64,000 nucleotides of DNA from an uncultured Oscillospiraceae bacterium (GTDB lineage Bacteria; Bacillota; Clostridia; Oscillospirales; Acutalibacteraceae), in the NCBI GenBank assembly GCA_905192745.1, contig CAJJLZ010000002.1:120180-184179 (forward strand), given 5' to 3'. Each line of letters starts with the position of its first letter. Within the stretch, counting starts at the first letter, position 1. The position numbers and the translations under genes were made by a program. The notes under the pieces were generated by a model. It was not told the origin of the DNA and ran no database searches. It saw only the letters and a list, made by a program, of their open reading frames with translations. Positions 44,804-53,641 of this stretch are shown here, one piece after another.

Positions 44804-45817
44804 ATGCGCAATCTGGTCACGGGCGTGAAAAGCCCGCCGTCCGGACGATCGGGCGGACTTCAAAAAGAAAAACTGTCGGCGAAGGCGATGGGATTCGTCA
44901 AGATTCTTCTGCGGACGCTGTTTCTGCTCGGTATGGGATACGTTATGCTGTATCCGATCCTGTTCGCTCTGAGCGGCGCGTTCAAGGCCCGGGTGGATGT
45001 GTACGATCCCACCGTGATCTGGCTGCCGAAGCATTACAGCATGGAAGCGATGAATCTGGCTGTGAAATCCCTGAAGTTCTGGGACGCGCTTAAGCAGACG
45101 CTGATTATCCTGATTCCCAGCGTCTGTCTGCAGATGATCTCCACGCTGATGGCGGGGTATGCGTTCGCACGGTTCAAATTCCGGGAACGGGGCATTCTGT
45201 TCGCCGGTCTGATCTTTACCATCATCGTTCCGGTGCAGAACCTGATCGTTCCGCTGTACGCCAATTTTCAGAGCTTCGATATGTTCGGACTCGGCTACCT
45301 GTACAGCCTGTTCTCCGGCGGCTCGCTGCCGAATCTCCTCAATACGCCGTTTCCGTTTTATCTGATGGCGGCTTTTGGGATGGGAATCCGTTCGGGACTG
45401 TACATTTTCATCATGCGGCAGTTTTTCCGCAACATGCCGCCGGAGCTGGAAGAGGCGGCGCTGATCGACGGCTGCGGCAGCGTGAGGACGTTCATACGGG
45501 TAATGCTTCCCAATGTGAAGCCGGCGATTGTGACGGTGCTGGTGTTTTCGGTGGTATGGTACTGGAACGATTATTATCAGGCCGCGATGTTCCTGATGGA
45601 TAATCAGACCCTTTCGGTGAATCTGACCATGCTCAACGGAATGCTGGATATCACGGCCGGCAATATCAGCTCCCTTACCAGTCAGGATGTGATGCTGCTG
45701 CGCGACGGTGTTCTGGAATGCGGCTGCCTGCTGGTTATGCTGCCGCTTTTGATTATGTATATCCTTCTTCAGCGGCAGTTTACCGAAAGTATCGAGAGAA
45801 CAGGAATCGTCGGCTGA
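44804..45817 (+). CDS. Sugar ABC transporter permease, MalG type (system 2)
   Basis: A 337-residue permease with a longer cytoplasmic N-terminus (about 40 residues, Lys/Gly-rich) than usual. The EAA motif is EEAALIDGCGSVRTFIRVMLP near residues 220-240. AAGGAATGGGGA precedes ATG 44804. Partner of the preceding permease. Confidence 0.9.
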   Translation: MRNLVTGVKSPPSGRSGGLQKEKLSAKAMGFVKILLRTLFLLGMGYVMLYPILFALSGAFKARVDVYDPTVIWLPKHYSMEAMNLAVKSLKFWDALKQTLIILIPSVCLQMISTLMAGYAFARFKFRERGILFAGLIFTIIVPVQNLIVPLYANFQSFDMFGLGYLYSLFSGGSLPNLLNTPFPFYLMAAFGMGIRSGLYIFIMRQFFRNMPPELEEAALIDGCGSVRTFIRVMLPNVKPAIVTVLVFSVVWYWNDYYQAAMFLMDNQTLSVNLTMLNGMLDITAGNISSLTSQDVMLLRDGVLECGCLLVMLPLLIMYILLQRQFTESIERTGIVG

Positions 45818-45886
45818 ACAAGGGGAAAAGCCGCGGCCTGTTTCCATATACACACTATTTTTCATTTCAGAGAGGAGAAGATCAGT

Positions 45887-47188
45887 ATGACGACTATGGC
45901 GAAAAAACTTGGACGGATGCTGGCGATGCTTCTGGCCGCCGGTATGGTCGGCACGGCGTTTACCGGTTGCAGCGGCGGCGGCGGAAGTCAGGGCCAGCTG
46001 GAGGATACTACGATCAACGGCGAAAAAGCGGAAAATCTGACGTTTATCCGGCCGGGGCAGAGCGCGGATGACGAGACGGATCCCGTTGTCAAAGCGATCC
46101 GCCAGTATGAGGAGATGTACGGTGTCTCGGTTCAGATCATGGCGGCGGATTATGACACCTGGACCACCAAGGTCCTGACCGCGAGCGCTTCCAACACGCC
46201 GATCGACGTGATTTTCGGATCGGTGTCGGAATACCCGCTGTTTGCCATGAAGGGATATACGCAGCCGGTTTCCGCCTATGTCAACCTAGATTCTGAAAAC
46301 AGCAGCCGGGAAGCCTCGGAAGCGTTTTTCCAGTTTAAGGGAGAGCTCTACTGCGCGGCGGTCGCCGACGTGTCTCCGCTGGTGCTTTATTACAACAAAA
46401 ATATGATTTCCATGGCGGGAATGGACGATCCGATGACGCTGTATGAAAGCGGAAACTGGACGTTTGACAGCTTCCGTAACATGTGCAAGGAGCTGACTCA
46501 GGATACCGACGGTGACGGGAATACGGACCGCTGGGGCCTCTGCTGCTGGTATCCCTGGGCGTGGCTGGGCGCCAATCATACGGCGCTTTGCAACATCACC
46601 GAGGACGGGCTTTATCAGCTGAATCTGGAAGCCCCGGCCGTGGTGGAAACGCTCGAATTCGTGCAGGATATGTATTACAACTCCAAATGGAGAGGGCTGG
46701 ACGGCGACGATATCTTTACCAGCTTTTATCAGGGCCGCAACGCGTTCCTTCAGGAGTACAGCTGGTCTGAACGCACGATTCTGGAAGACAAAACCGCCGG
46801 TCAGTTTGACTTCGAATATGGTGTGGTGCCCACGCCGTACGGACCGAGCAACACCGAAAAGACAAACGTGGCGCACGCCAGCGGGTATGGCATTGGCACC
46901 GGTTCGAAAAATCCGTACCATGCGGGCAAGCTGATCGACATGATTCTGGAAAGCGTACAGAAAGACGCCGCTGAAAAGAACAAGGAACTGCCGGCGGAAA
47001 ATCTCGAACTGTACAAGGAACTCGGCAAGAGCATTTACAACGATTCGTATTACGACTCCGCGATCAAAAACGGCCGGGAACTGTTCGATCTGGTCTGCGG
47101 CGGCTCCAACATTCAGACCAGTCTTTCCTCTATCAAGCCGGTTTTCGAAGGCTATGTGGAGGATGCGAACGAAGCGGCCGCAAAATAG
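45887..47188 (+). CDS. Lipoprotein sugar-binding protein (system 2)
   Basis: A 433-residue family-1 solute-binding lipoprotein. The signal peptide ends in the lipobox GTAFTGC, followed by a glycine/serine linker. The mature domain has VVKAIRQYEEMYGVSVQIMAADYDTW, LVLYYNKNMI and VAHASGYGIGTGSKNP, all typical of the group. It is the last gene of the first glycan operon and presumably feeds the second permease pair. Confidence 0.92.
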   Translation: MTTMAKKLGRMLAMLLAAGMVGTAFTGCSGGGGSQGQLEDTTINGEKAENLTFIRPGQSADDETDPVVKAIRQYEEMYGVSVQIMAADYDTWTTKVLTASASNTPIDVIFGSVSEYPLFAMKGYTQPVSAYVNLDSENSSREASEAFFQFKGELYCAAVADVSPLVLYYNKNMISMAGMDDPMTLYESGNWTFDSFRNMCKELTQDTDGDGNTDRWGLCCWYPWAWLGANHTALCNITEDGLYQLNLEAPAVVETLEFVQDMYYNSKWRGLDGDDIFTSFYQGRNAFLQEYSWSERTILEDKTAGQFDFEYGVVPTPYGPSNTEKTNVAHASGYGIGTGSKNPYHAGKLIDMILESVQKDAAEKNKELPAENLELYKELGKSIYNDSYYDSAIKNGRELFDLVCGGSNIQTSLSSIKPVFEGYVEDANEAAAK

Positions 47189-47199
47189 CCAGCATAAAA

Positions 47200-47232
47200 A
47201 TATCCCCCGTGCGCGGCGCCGCCGCGCACGGG
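47200..47232 (-). terminator. Convergent terminator
   Basis: CCCGTGCGCGGC with its perfect complement around GCC. On the minus strand GGATATTTTTA follows, ending the S66 peptidase gene; it also closes the plus-strand operon. Confidence 0.8.
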
Positions 47233-47254
47233 AGACACAGGGCCGGGGGAAGGC

Positions 47255-48157
47255 TTACCGGGTAAACGCTTCGGGAAACACAAGACGTTCCGCCTCCGTG
47301 TCCAGAACGGCAGGCAAACCGAGGGGGAGAATCCCCTGATGGACGCCGTGTCCGAAATCCCCGCACCAGGCGGCGGGACGTCCGAAGGATTCTGCGAAGC
47401 GGGCCAGCACCGCATCCAGCTCCGGGGAGGGCGCGGTATCGTAATGGCCCACCAGCACCCCGGATACCGTTTGGAAAAAATCGCTTTGCGCAATATGGGA
47501 CAAATATCGGCTGAAGGCCGGCGGCGACGTAAAGGAAACGTGATCCTCCAGAAACAGGAGGTGCGTTTGTCCGGGGGAAAAGCGAAAATACCGGCTGCCG
47601 ACCATCAGGGCAAAGTTGGCCAGATAACCGCCGATAAGAATCCCTTCGGCTTTCCCGCGGCGCAGAACGCGCCACTCGGCCGAACGCCGGAAAAGGGGCG
47701 GCGCGCCGGAGCAGAAAGCCTCCCGGAAAATTTCCCGGTTTTCTTCCGATACAAGAAGGCTGTACCAGTCCTGTCCGTAATAAGCCGGTACACCGCTGCG
47801 CGAGACCGCCGCGTTCAGAATATTGGTGCCGTCGCTGTAGCTGCAGAGAAGTTTCCGATTCCGGGATAACGCCGCATAATCCATCTGGGGCAGGATCTCA
47901 TTTCCTACTTCCCCGCCGGAAAAGAGGATCATCCGGATGTCCGGATCCCTGGCCATCGCGTTGAAATCCTCTGCGCGTTCCTGTGCCGAAGCGGCGTAAC
48001 CGTCCGTTGCGCGAAAGGCGTTTTTTCCAAAGACGGCACGGAATCCCATGGAGGAAAGCGCCCCTTCGATGTCCTCCCGCCGGCTGGATTCCAGAGCAAA
48101 GCAGGGCGAAACAATCCCGATCCGGTCACCGGGGAGAAGCCGCGGCGGCTTTATCAT
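47255..48157 (-). CDS. LD-carboxypeptidase/MccF-like peptidase (family S66)
   Basis: A 300-residue cytoplasmic serine peptidase. Family features are LLPGDRIGIVSPC at the start, SGGEVGNEILPQMD (about 80-93), the nucleophile region LLCSYSDGTN (about 104-112), Glu in FLEDH near 212 and His in DFGHGVHQG near 270. S66 enzymes either trim muropeptides or cleave microcin C-type antibiotics. The GxxGxxxLLP region has changed residues (EVGNEILP). Minus strand between two plus-strand operons, so probably its own unit. Confidence 0.82.
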   Translation of the reverse strand: MIKPPRLLPGDRIGIVSPCFALESSRREDIEGALSSMGFRAVFGKNAFRATDGYAASAQERAEDFNAMARDPDIRMILFSGGEVGNEILPQMDYAALSRNRKLLCSYSDGTNILNAAVSRSGVPAYYGQDWYSLLVSEENREIFREAFCSGAPPLFRRSAEWRVLRRGKAEGILIGGYLANFALMVGSRYFRFSPGQTHLLFLEDHVSFTSPPAFSRYLSHIAQSDFFQTVSGVLVGHYDTAPSPELDAVLARFAESFGRPAAWCGDFGHGVHQGILPLGLPAVLDTEAERLVFPEAFTR

Positions 48158-48201
48158 GACAAACACCACCCCTTTTACAAAGTAAAAAAATACCTTTTTC
48201 A

Positions 48202-48230
48202 ATCGTACCACGCTGTATTCGCAAAAGCAA
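48202..48230 (-). promoter_or_regulatory. Promoter of the S66 peptidase gene
   Basis: Minus strand: TTGCTT, 17 bases, TACGAT, about 45 bases before the start codon. Confidence 0.55.
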
Positions 48231-48271
48231 GGAACGGCAAATAAAGACAACCAAGCAGTAAGATAGAATCA

Positions 48272-48300
48272 TTGTATATTTCAAGTCTGAATTATAAAAT
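48272..48300 (+). promoter_or_regulatory. Promoter of the LamG/metallophosphatase gene
   Basis: TTGTAT, 17 bases, TAAAAT, in an AT-rich divergent region. Confidence 0.5.
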
Positions 48301-48379
48301 GTAAGTATTCGAAAATGATTTTTTAGGCAGGACTTCCAAATTCTTACCGGAAACAAACGGATATAGGAGGGCTATTGTG

Positions 48380-51300
48380 ATGAGAAAAGCAAGGTCATTG
48401 GTTGCCTGGCTCCTGACTCTCTGTCTGGTAACGGGCGCTGCGTTCGGTATTCCCGGAGCGCTGGAGGCCAAAGCGACGGGCTCCGACGGGCTTTTGCTGG
48501 ACGTTGATTTTTCAACAGGAACAGCATCCAATATGGTCGGAAACGGGCCGCAGCTGATCGCCGGCACGGGCTCCACCGTGACCTATGCGCCGGATACGAC
48601 GCTGGGAAAAAAGGTGGCGGTATTCGACACGAAATCCGGTTTCGGCTATCAGCTGAACGACGCGTTTTATGAAACGTTGGAGAACGGCTTCACCATTGAA
48701 GTGCTGGTGCGGATGGACGGCAACAATGCCGGTCAGGCTGTCGTGGGGAACGATACGGGCGCGGCCGGCTTCAGCATTTACAATCCCACCGGCGGCACCA
48801 ATACCGGCCTGCATTTCTGGCAGCGTACGACGGATGCCAATTCTCCCCGGATGGTGTGGTCCGGTACAGACAGAACGGACAGACCGGCGGATGGGGAATG
48901 GACCCATTTAATGTATTCTATTAATTACAGCGGAACCTCCCGCTGCTACGTCAACGGCAAAGACGGCGGGGACTATCTGAGCGGCATAGGGGATCGGCTG
49001 AAGCCCACAGGGGATGCGCAGGTTCTGTATATCGGCGGTAACCCAGACGCCAGCGGCGGGTTCACCGACGGTCTGCTCGGCTGCATCGGCTATGTGAAAA
49101 TCCACAGCAGCGCGGTTGATGCGGCAGAAGCGGCGGAAACCTATCAGTCCGCTATGAACGGCGCTCCGGCTCTCCTGAGCATCGACTATTCACTGGAAAC
49201 CGCGAAATCCGACAGTCAGGCCGGTGTGGCGCTGGTTGAGGGCAGCGGGGAGACCGTGGAATATGTTGATGACGAAACGCTGGGCCGGAAGGTTGCCCGG
49301 TTCGACAGCGAATCCGGATTCGGCTATCGGCTGACCGACGAAGTATACGAAGCGATGAAACAGGGATACACGCTGGAAGTGCTCTGCAAGCTGTCCGAGC
49401 TTCCGAACGTCACCAATACATACGGCTCGGCCATTGTCGGCAGCATGAACGACGGCGTGGGCTTCGGCTTTATGGGCACCGTGGATAATTATCTCGATTA
49501 TTGGATCGCGCAGGAGAACAGCGGAGGCAACTACCGCCAGCTCTATTATCAGGGCCATGGTTCGACGGTTCCGACCGATATCTGGCAGCATCTGGTCGTT
49601 ACCTGCGCTGACGGCTATACCATGGGGGATCAGTTCCATTACTATGTCAACGGTGTAAAGTGTGACTATGTCGCCCCCAGCTCCATGGCGTTCCTGACGG
49701 ACCCGGCCAATATCCTGTATGTCGGCGGATCGACGGACGGCGCGGGCAGCTTCCGTACCGGCATGAAGGGCGATGTGGCCTATGTCAATATGTACAGCGG
49801 CTCCAAAAGTGCGGATGAGATTCAGACGCTTTACAACAATGCGATGACCAAGGGCACGACCAAAGCGGAAATCAAGACGGATCCGGTTGACCCGGTTGAT
49901 CCCGTCGATCCGGATGAGTCGGCCGATTTCAATGAAAACAACATTGTTTCCCGTTATGCCGTTATGTCCGATACCCATGTCCGTAAGACGACGGATCACA
50001 CGTCAAATAGGCTCTTTGAGAATGCGCTGAAAGCGGCGAAAACACTGACGGGCGGCGATCTCGACGCGATTTTGCTCGCAGGCGACCTGATTGAAGGATA
50101 CGATGAGCCCGAAGCGGAAGTGTCGCGTGTGAAGGAACTGCTGGAAGCCAATCTGGATTCGGCAAAGACCGAGTTCGTTGTCGCTACAGGCAATCACGAT
50201 TACTATTTTCTCCCCGGCATCAACAGAACGACCAGTTGGGCCGACTTTCTGGGCGACGATTTCCTTTATCAGAATCCGGCGGAGGGAAACACGGATGATG
50301 AGGTGATGCGTTCCAACTACCACACGGTCCGCAACGGAATCCACATCATTACCGTGTTCGGATATGACGGAAACCATCAGGCGGCGGATGTGGCGTGGCT
50401 GGAACAGCAGCTGGCCGCCGCGGCCAACGATACCCCCGATATGCCGATTCTCGTAATCAGCCATGTGCAGGCGGCGGGTTCCCTGACAAACGACGAGCCG
50501 GACGCCGATGACGACACTTCCCGCTGGGTGAGCACCACCATCGTGCCGGTGCTGGAGAAATACCCGCAGGTTGTTTATATGGCGGGCCATACCCATGCGA
50601 CCCCTCAGGTTAAGCGGTATAACGACACCTTTATGGCGGTCGGAACCGGTAGCCTGCAGGATAAAAAGAACATGATGATCCTGGAAGTGGACGGAAACGG
50701 CAATGTCCGCATTCGGAACTATGCGATCTCTGCGGACAATGCTGAAACGGGCGATCCGCTCTTTGAAACCACCTTTGCCACACCGGTTGCGCAGGCGACC
50801 GCGCCGGATGACAGCACTCTGGCGCAGGCGACGGTGCCGGAAGCGGATATCCTCGATGTGGATTTTGCCGGCGGAACCGCCAAGGACAACGTGAACAACA
50901 CTCCCTTTGAGGCGGCCGGGCAGACTCCCTCCATTGCGGATAACGACGCAATGGATAAGAATGCCGCTGACTTTAACGGGACGGATACGGCGCTTGTCTA
51001 TCAGCTTTCGCAGAACCAGTTCGCCGCTATGGCGGACGGTGTGACGATGGAGCTGACCGTTCTCCTGAAGGAAAAGCCGGCAAGCGGAGAGACCGTTCTG
51101 TTCGGAAACAAAGATTTTTCGCTGTGCTATAACAGCGATGGAAAACTGGTGTTCTACGCGGGCGTTGCCAAGCTGACTTCCGAAGAGGTGGATACCGGCA
51201 AATGGATCCACGTTTCCATTGCTTGGACCGGCAGCGATTTGCGAATGTATGTTGACGGACTGCGCGCCGACAAATCGCGCGCCGGCGCGCTGTCCCCGAC

Positions 51301-52066
51301 CACGACAGCGATTGCGCTGGGCGGAATCGCCGAAGGCGACGGGGCGGAAAGCCTCACCGCTATGACTGTCGGCAACTTCCGGATTTACGGTACGGCGCTG
51401 GATTCCACGCAGGCGTATGCTCTGGCTTCCCGGTCCCTGAATACCAGAATGATTTTTGCCGACGACGCGGTTTTCCGTGTGGTGAGAGGTACCAGCTATA
51501 CCATCCCGATGCCCGCCGCCAGCGACGCCAACAACGACGTGCTGGAGGTATCGGTGTCCGGCCTCGATAAATACGGCAACGCTCTGGTGATCCGCGACGG
51601 CTGTTTTACGCCGTATAACACCGGGGAATGCACCCTGACCTACCGCGTGAACGGCCTGTTGGTCACCAAGACCGTAGAGGTGGTAAAGGCAGGAGAAGCG
51701 TCGGCCACCATTGTGCTGGACGCCGCTGAAAAGACGATCGCCGCCGGCGGTTCGGTGACGCTTGAAGCGACGGTATCGGTCGAGGGCGAAGCGATTGTCT
51801 GGACCAGCAGCGACCCGTCGGTGGCTTCTGTGGACAGCAACGGCGAGGTAACCGGTATTAAGGCCGGTACGGCGGTGATTACCGCGACGCTGGATAACGG
51901 TCAGTCGGCCGCCTGTACGGTAACGGTTACCGCGGACGGCGGCAAAACAGACGAAAGCGGCGGCAATCCCCCCGCTACCGGTGAGACCGCGCCGTGGGCG
52001 TTCGGCCTGGCTGTGCTCTCTCTGAGCGCCGCGGCGCTGATTTCCGCCAGAAAAAGAACCGCTTAA
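48380..52066 (+). CDS. Giant cell-wall-anchored LamG/metallophosphatase protein
   Basis: A 1,228-residue surface protein. In order it has a signal peptide (to about 36), two related LamG/concanavalin-like domains (about 40-245 and 250-490), a DPVDPVDP spacer, a calcineurin-like phosphoesterase (about 520-790), a third LamG-like domain (about 855-1030) and a Big2 Ig-like domain (TSSDPSVASVDSNGEVTGI). The phosphoesterase metal motifs are MSDTHV, LAGDLIEG, GNHDYYF, ISHV and GHTHATPQ. The tail NPPATGETAPW plus hydrophobic helix and basic end is a sortase-type signal. AGGAGG lies 9 bases before the ATG. The enzyme may release phosphate from surface glycans or nucleotides; the substrate is unknown. 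Confidence 0.85.
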   Translation: MRKARSLVAWLLTLCLVTGAAFGIPGALEAKATGSDGLLLDVDFSTGTASNMVGNGPQLIAGTGSTVTYAPDTTLGKKVAVFDTKSGFGYQLNDAFYETLENGFTIEVLVRMDGNNAGQAVVGNDTGAAGFSIYNPTGGTNTGLHFWQRTTDANSPRMVWSGTDRTDRPADGEWTHLMYSINYSGTSRCYVNGKDGGDYLSGIGDRLKPTGDAQVLYIGGNPDASGGFTDGLLGCIGYVKIHSSAVDAAEAAETYQSAMNGAPALLSIDYSLETAKSDSQAGVALVEGSGETVEYVDDETLGRKVARFDSESGFGYRLTDEVYEAMKQGYTLEVLCKLSELPNVTNTYGSAIVGSMNDGVGFGFMGTVDNYLDYWIAQENSGGNYRQLYYQGHGSTVPTDIWQHLVVTCADGYTMGDQFHYYVNGVKCDYVAPSSMAFLTDPANILYVGGSTDGAGSFRTGMKGDVAYVNMYSGSKSADEIQTLYNNAMTKGTTKAEIKTDPVDPVDPVDPDESADFNENNIVSRYAVMSDTHVRKTTDHTSNRLFENALKAAKTLTGGDLDAILLAGDLIEGYDEPEAEVSRVKELLEANLDSAKTEFVVATGNHDYYFLPGINRTTSWADFLGDDFLYQNPAEGNTDDEVMRSNYHTVRNGIHIITVFGYDGNHQAADVAWLEQQLAAAANDTPDMPILVISHVQAAGSLTNDEPDADDDTSRWVSTTIVPVLEKYPQVVYMAGHTHATPQVKRYNDTFMAVGTGSLQDKKNMMILEVDGNGNVRIRNYAISADNAETGDPLFETTFATPVAQATAPDDSTLAQATVPEADILDVDFAGGTAKDNVNNTPFEAAGQTPSIADNDAMDKNAADFNGTDTALVYQLSQNQFAAMADGVTMELTVLLKEKPASGETVLFGNKDFSLCYNSDGKLVFYAGVAKLTSEEVDTGKWIHVSIAWTGSDLRMYVDGLRADKSRAGALSPTTTAIALGGIAEGDGAESLTAMTVGNFRIYGTALDSTQAYALASRSLNTRMIFADDAVFRVVRGTSYTIPMPAASDANNDVLEVSVSGLDKYGNALVIRDGCFTPYNTGECTLTYRVNGLLVTKTVEVVKAGEASATIVLDAAEKTIAAGGSVTLEATVSVEGEAIVWTSSDPSVASVDSNGEVTGIKAGTAVITATLDNGQSAACTVTVTADGGKTDESGGNPPATGETAPWAFGLAVLSLSAAALISARKRTA

Positions 52067-52148
52067 TCCTGCGTTGCGTTTTCAAGGCATGTGACGGCGG
52101 GCTGTCCGCAGGCAGAATGCAGGAGATGCTTATAAAGGAGCTTGAACA

Positions 52149-53567
52149 ATGAAAAGCTGGCTGAAACGATCGCTTTGCCTGCTGCTGGCAGCAGCCTGCG
52201 TCGGTATGGCCGGATGCAGGCCGTCGGAGGAGCCCTCCGGTTCCTCCGGCCCGGTCTCCGGCGCCTCGTCCTCTTCCGAGACCGAATATACCAAGGGAAG
52301 TGCAGAAGTGAAGCTTTCAGGAACGTTTATCCAGTCCTGGCTCTGTTCCGCGTGGTCGGATGAGCGTTGGGAACAGGAGCTTTCCATGCTGAAGGAACTG
52401 GGGATGGAATACATTGTCCTGGGAGATTCGGCAGTTAAAAATACCAGTGGAAAATGGTATTCCTTTTATCCTTCGGAGCTGGATGGTGTGAAGGAAGGAT
52501 ACGGCGGTGTGGATGTCATCGACAACGCGCTGCGCAACTGTCAGAAGTACGGCTTCAAGGTTTTTGTCGGCGTGGGGTTGGATGAAAAATGGTGGGACAG
52601 CTTTGTGAAGGATCCCGATTGGCTGTATTCCGCCATGGAACAGAGTGGGAAAATTGCCAGCGAGATTTACAGCAACTATCACGCAAAATATGCGGACGCA
52701 TTCCATGGCTGGTATTGGCCGCCCGAAATATGGAACAGCGAGCTGTTCAAATCCACCTCGGCGGTCCGGGAGGAAAGTATCCGGGTGCTGGCCACGGGCA
52801 TGAGTAAAATCCGCGATCATCTGACCGGGATTGACCCCAGCCTGCCGATGATGTTCAGCCCGTTTATTAGTCGGTCGATCGGTTCCGCGGAGGATAACTA
52901 TCTTTTCTGGCGGGATCTGATTTCCCAGGTCAGCTTTCTGGAAGGAGACATCCTTTGCCCGATGGATTCCGTGGGCGCCGGCGGCTGTCCGGTAGACTAT
53001 CTGGACGTGTGGACTGCGAGTTACAGCAGGGCTGTGGCGGAAACCGGTAAAATCCGATTCTGGAGCAATTGCGAGGATTTTGACTATTCCAAAGGCGGCG
53101 AACCGATTAGCTGTTCGATGGACCGGTTCTCCCGTCAGATGGAGATCGTGGCGAAATACTGTGAAACGACCATTACCTTTGCGTATTCGCACTATTACAG
53201 CCCCTATAATACGCTGGAAGGGTTCCACAACGCCTATTCCTACTATCTGAAAAACGGCGAACTGGAAAAGGAAAAGCCATCCGCGCCGGGCAATGTCACT
53301 CTCTGCAGTGAGAACGGCGTAGTGGTGCTGGAATGGGACGCTTCCAACGATAATCTGGGCGTTGTCGGCTACAACGTGTACCGCAACGGAGAACTGTTGG
53401 AAAACATCTGCGCGAAGCGGGGAGACAACGCCGTCAAAGTTCCGGAGATCGATACGGTCACCACCGACTGGGATGCAGAAGAGATCGACGGTTCCGTTGT
53501 ATACGGTATTGCCGCTTTCGACGCTTCCGGCAATGAGTCGGAGGTTGTCACGGTGACTTACCGGTAA
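52149..53567 (+). CDS. DUF4434-FN3 lipoprotein (candidate glycosidase), copy A
   Basis: A 472-residue lipoprotein (lipobox GMAGC, then a Ser-rich linker). Residues 55-375 match DUF4434, a TIM-barrel family of unproven activity; it opens LSGTFIQSWLCSAWSDERW. Two glutamates stand in motifs shared with its paralogues: E193 in GWYWPPE and E309 in FWSNCEDF, where clan-A glycosidases keep their acid/base and nucleophile. A fibronectin type III domain (about 380-472) ends the protein. The next gene is a close paralogue. Confidence 0.75.
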   Translation: MKSWLKRSLCLLLAAACVGMAGCRPSEEPSGSSGPVSGASSSSETEYTKGSAEVKLSGTFIQSWLCSAWSDERWEQELSMLKELGMEYIVLGDSAVKNTSGKWYSFYPSELDGVKEGYGGVDVIDNALRNCQKYGFKVFVGVGLDEKWWDSFVKDPDWLYSAMEQSGKIASEIYSNYHAKYADAFHGWYWPPEIWNSELFKSTSAVREESIRVLATGMSKIRDHLTGIDPSLPMMFSPFISRSIGSAEDNYLFWRDLISQVSFLEGDILCPMDSVGAGGCPVDYLDVWTASYSRAVAETGKIRFWSNCEDFDYSKGGEPISCSMDRFSRQMEIVAKYCETTITFAYSHYYSPYNTLEGFHNAYSYYLKNGELEKEKPSAPGNVTLCSENGVVVLEWDASNDNLGVVGYNVYRNGELLENICAKRGDNAVKVPEIDTVTTDWDAEEIDGSVVYGIAAFDASGNESEVVTVTYR

Positions 53568-53641
53568 AAAAGGCGGCGCTGCTGCCTGCTGAAAACGGAG
53601 GGGGGATTCCCGCAGAAGGCCGCGCGGAGGGGGGAGAGAAG

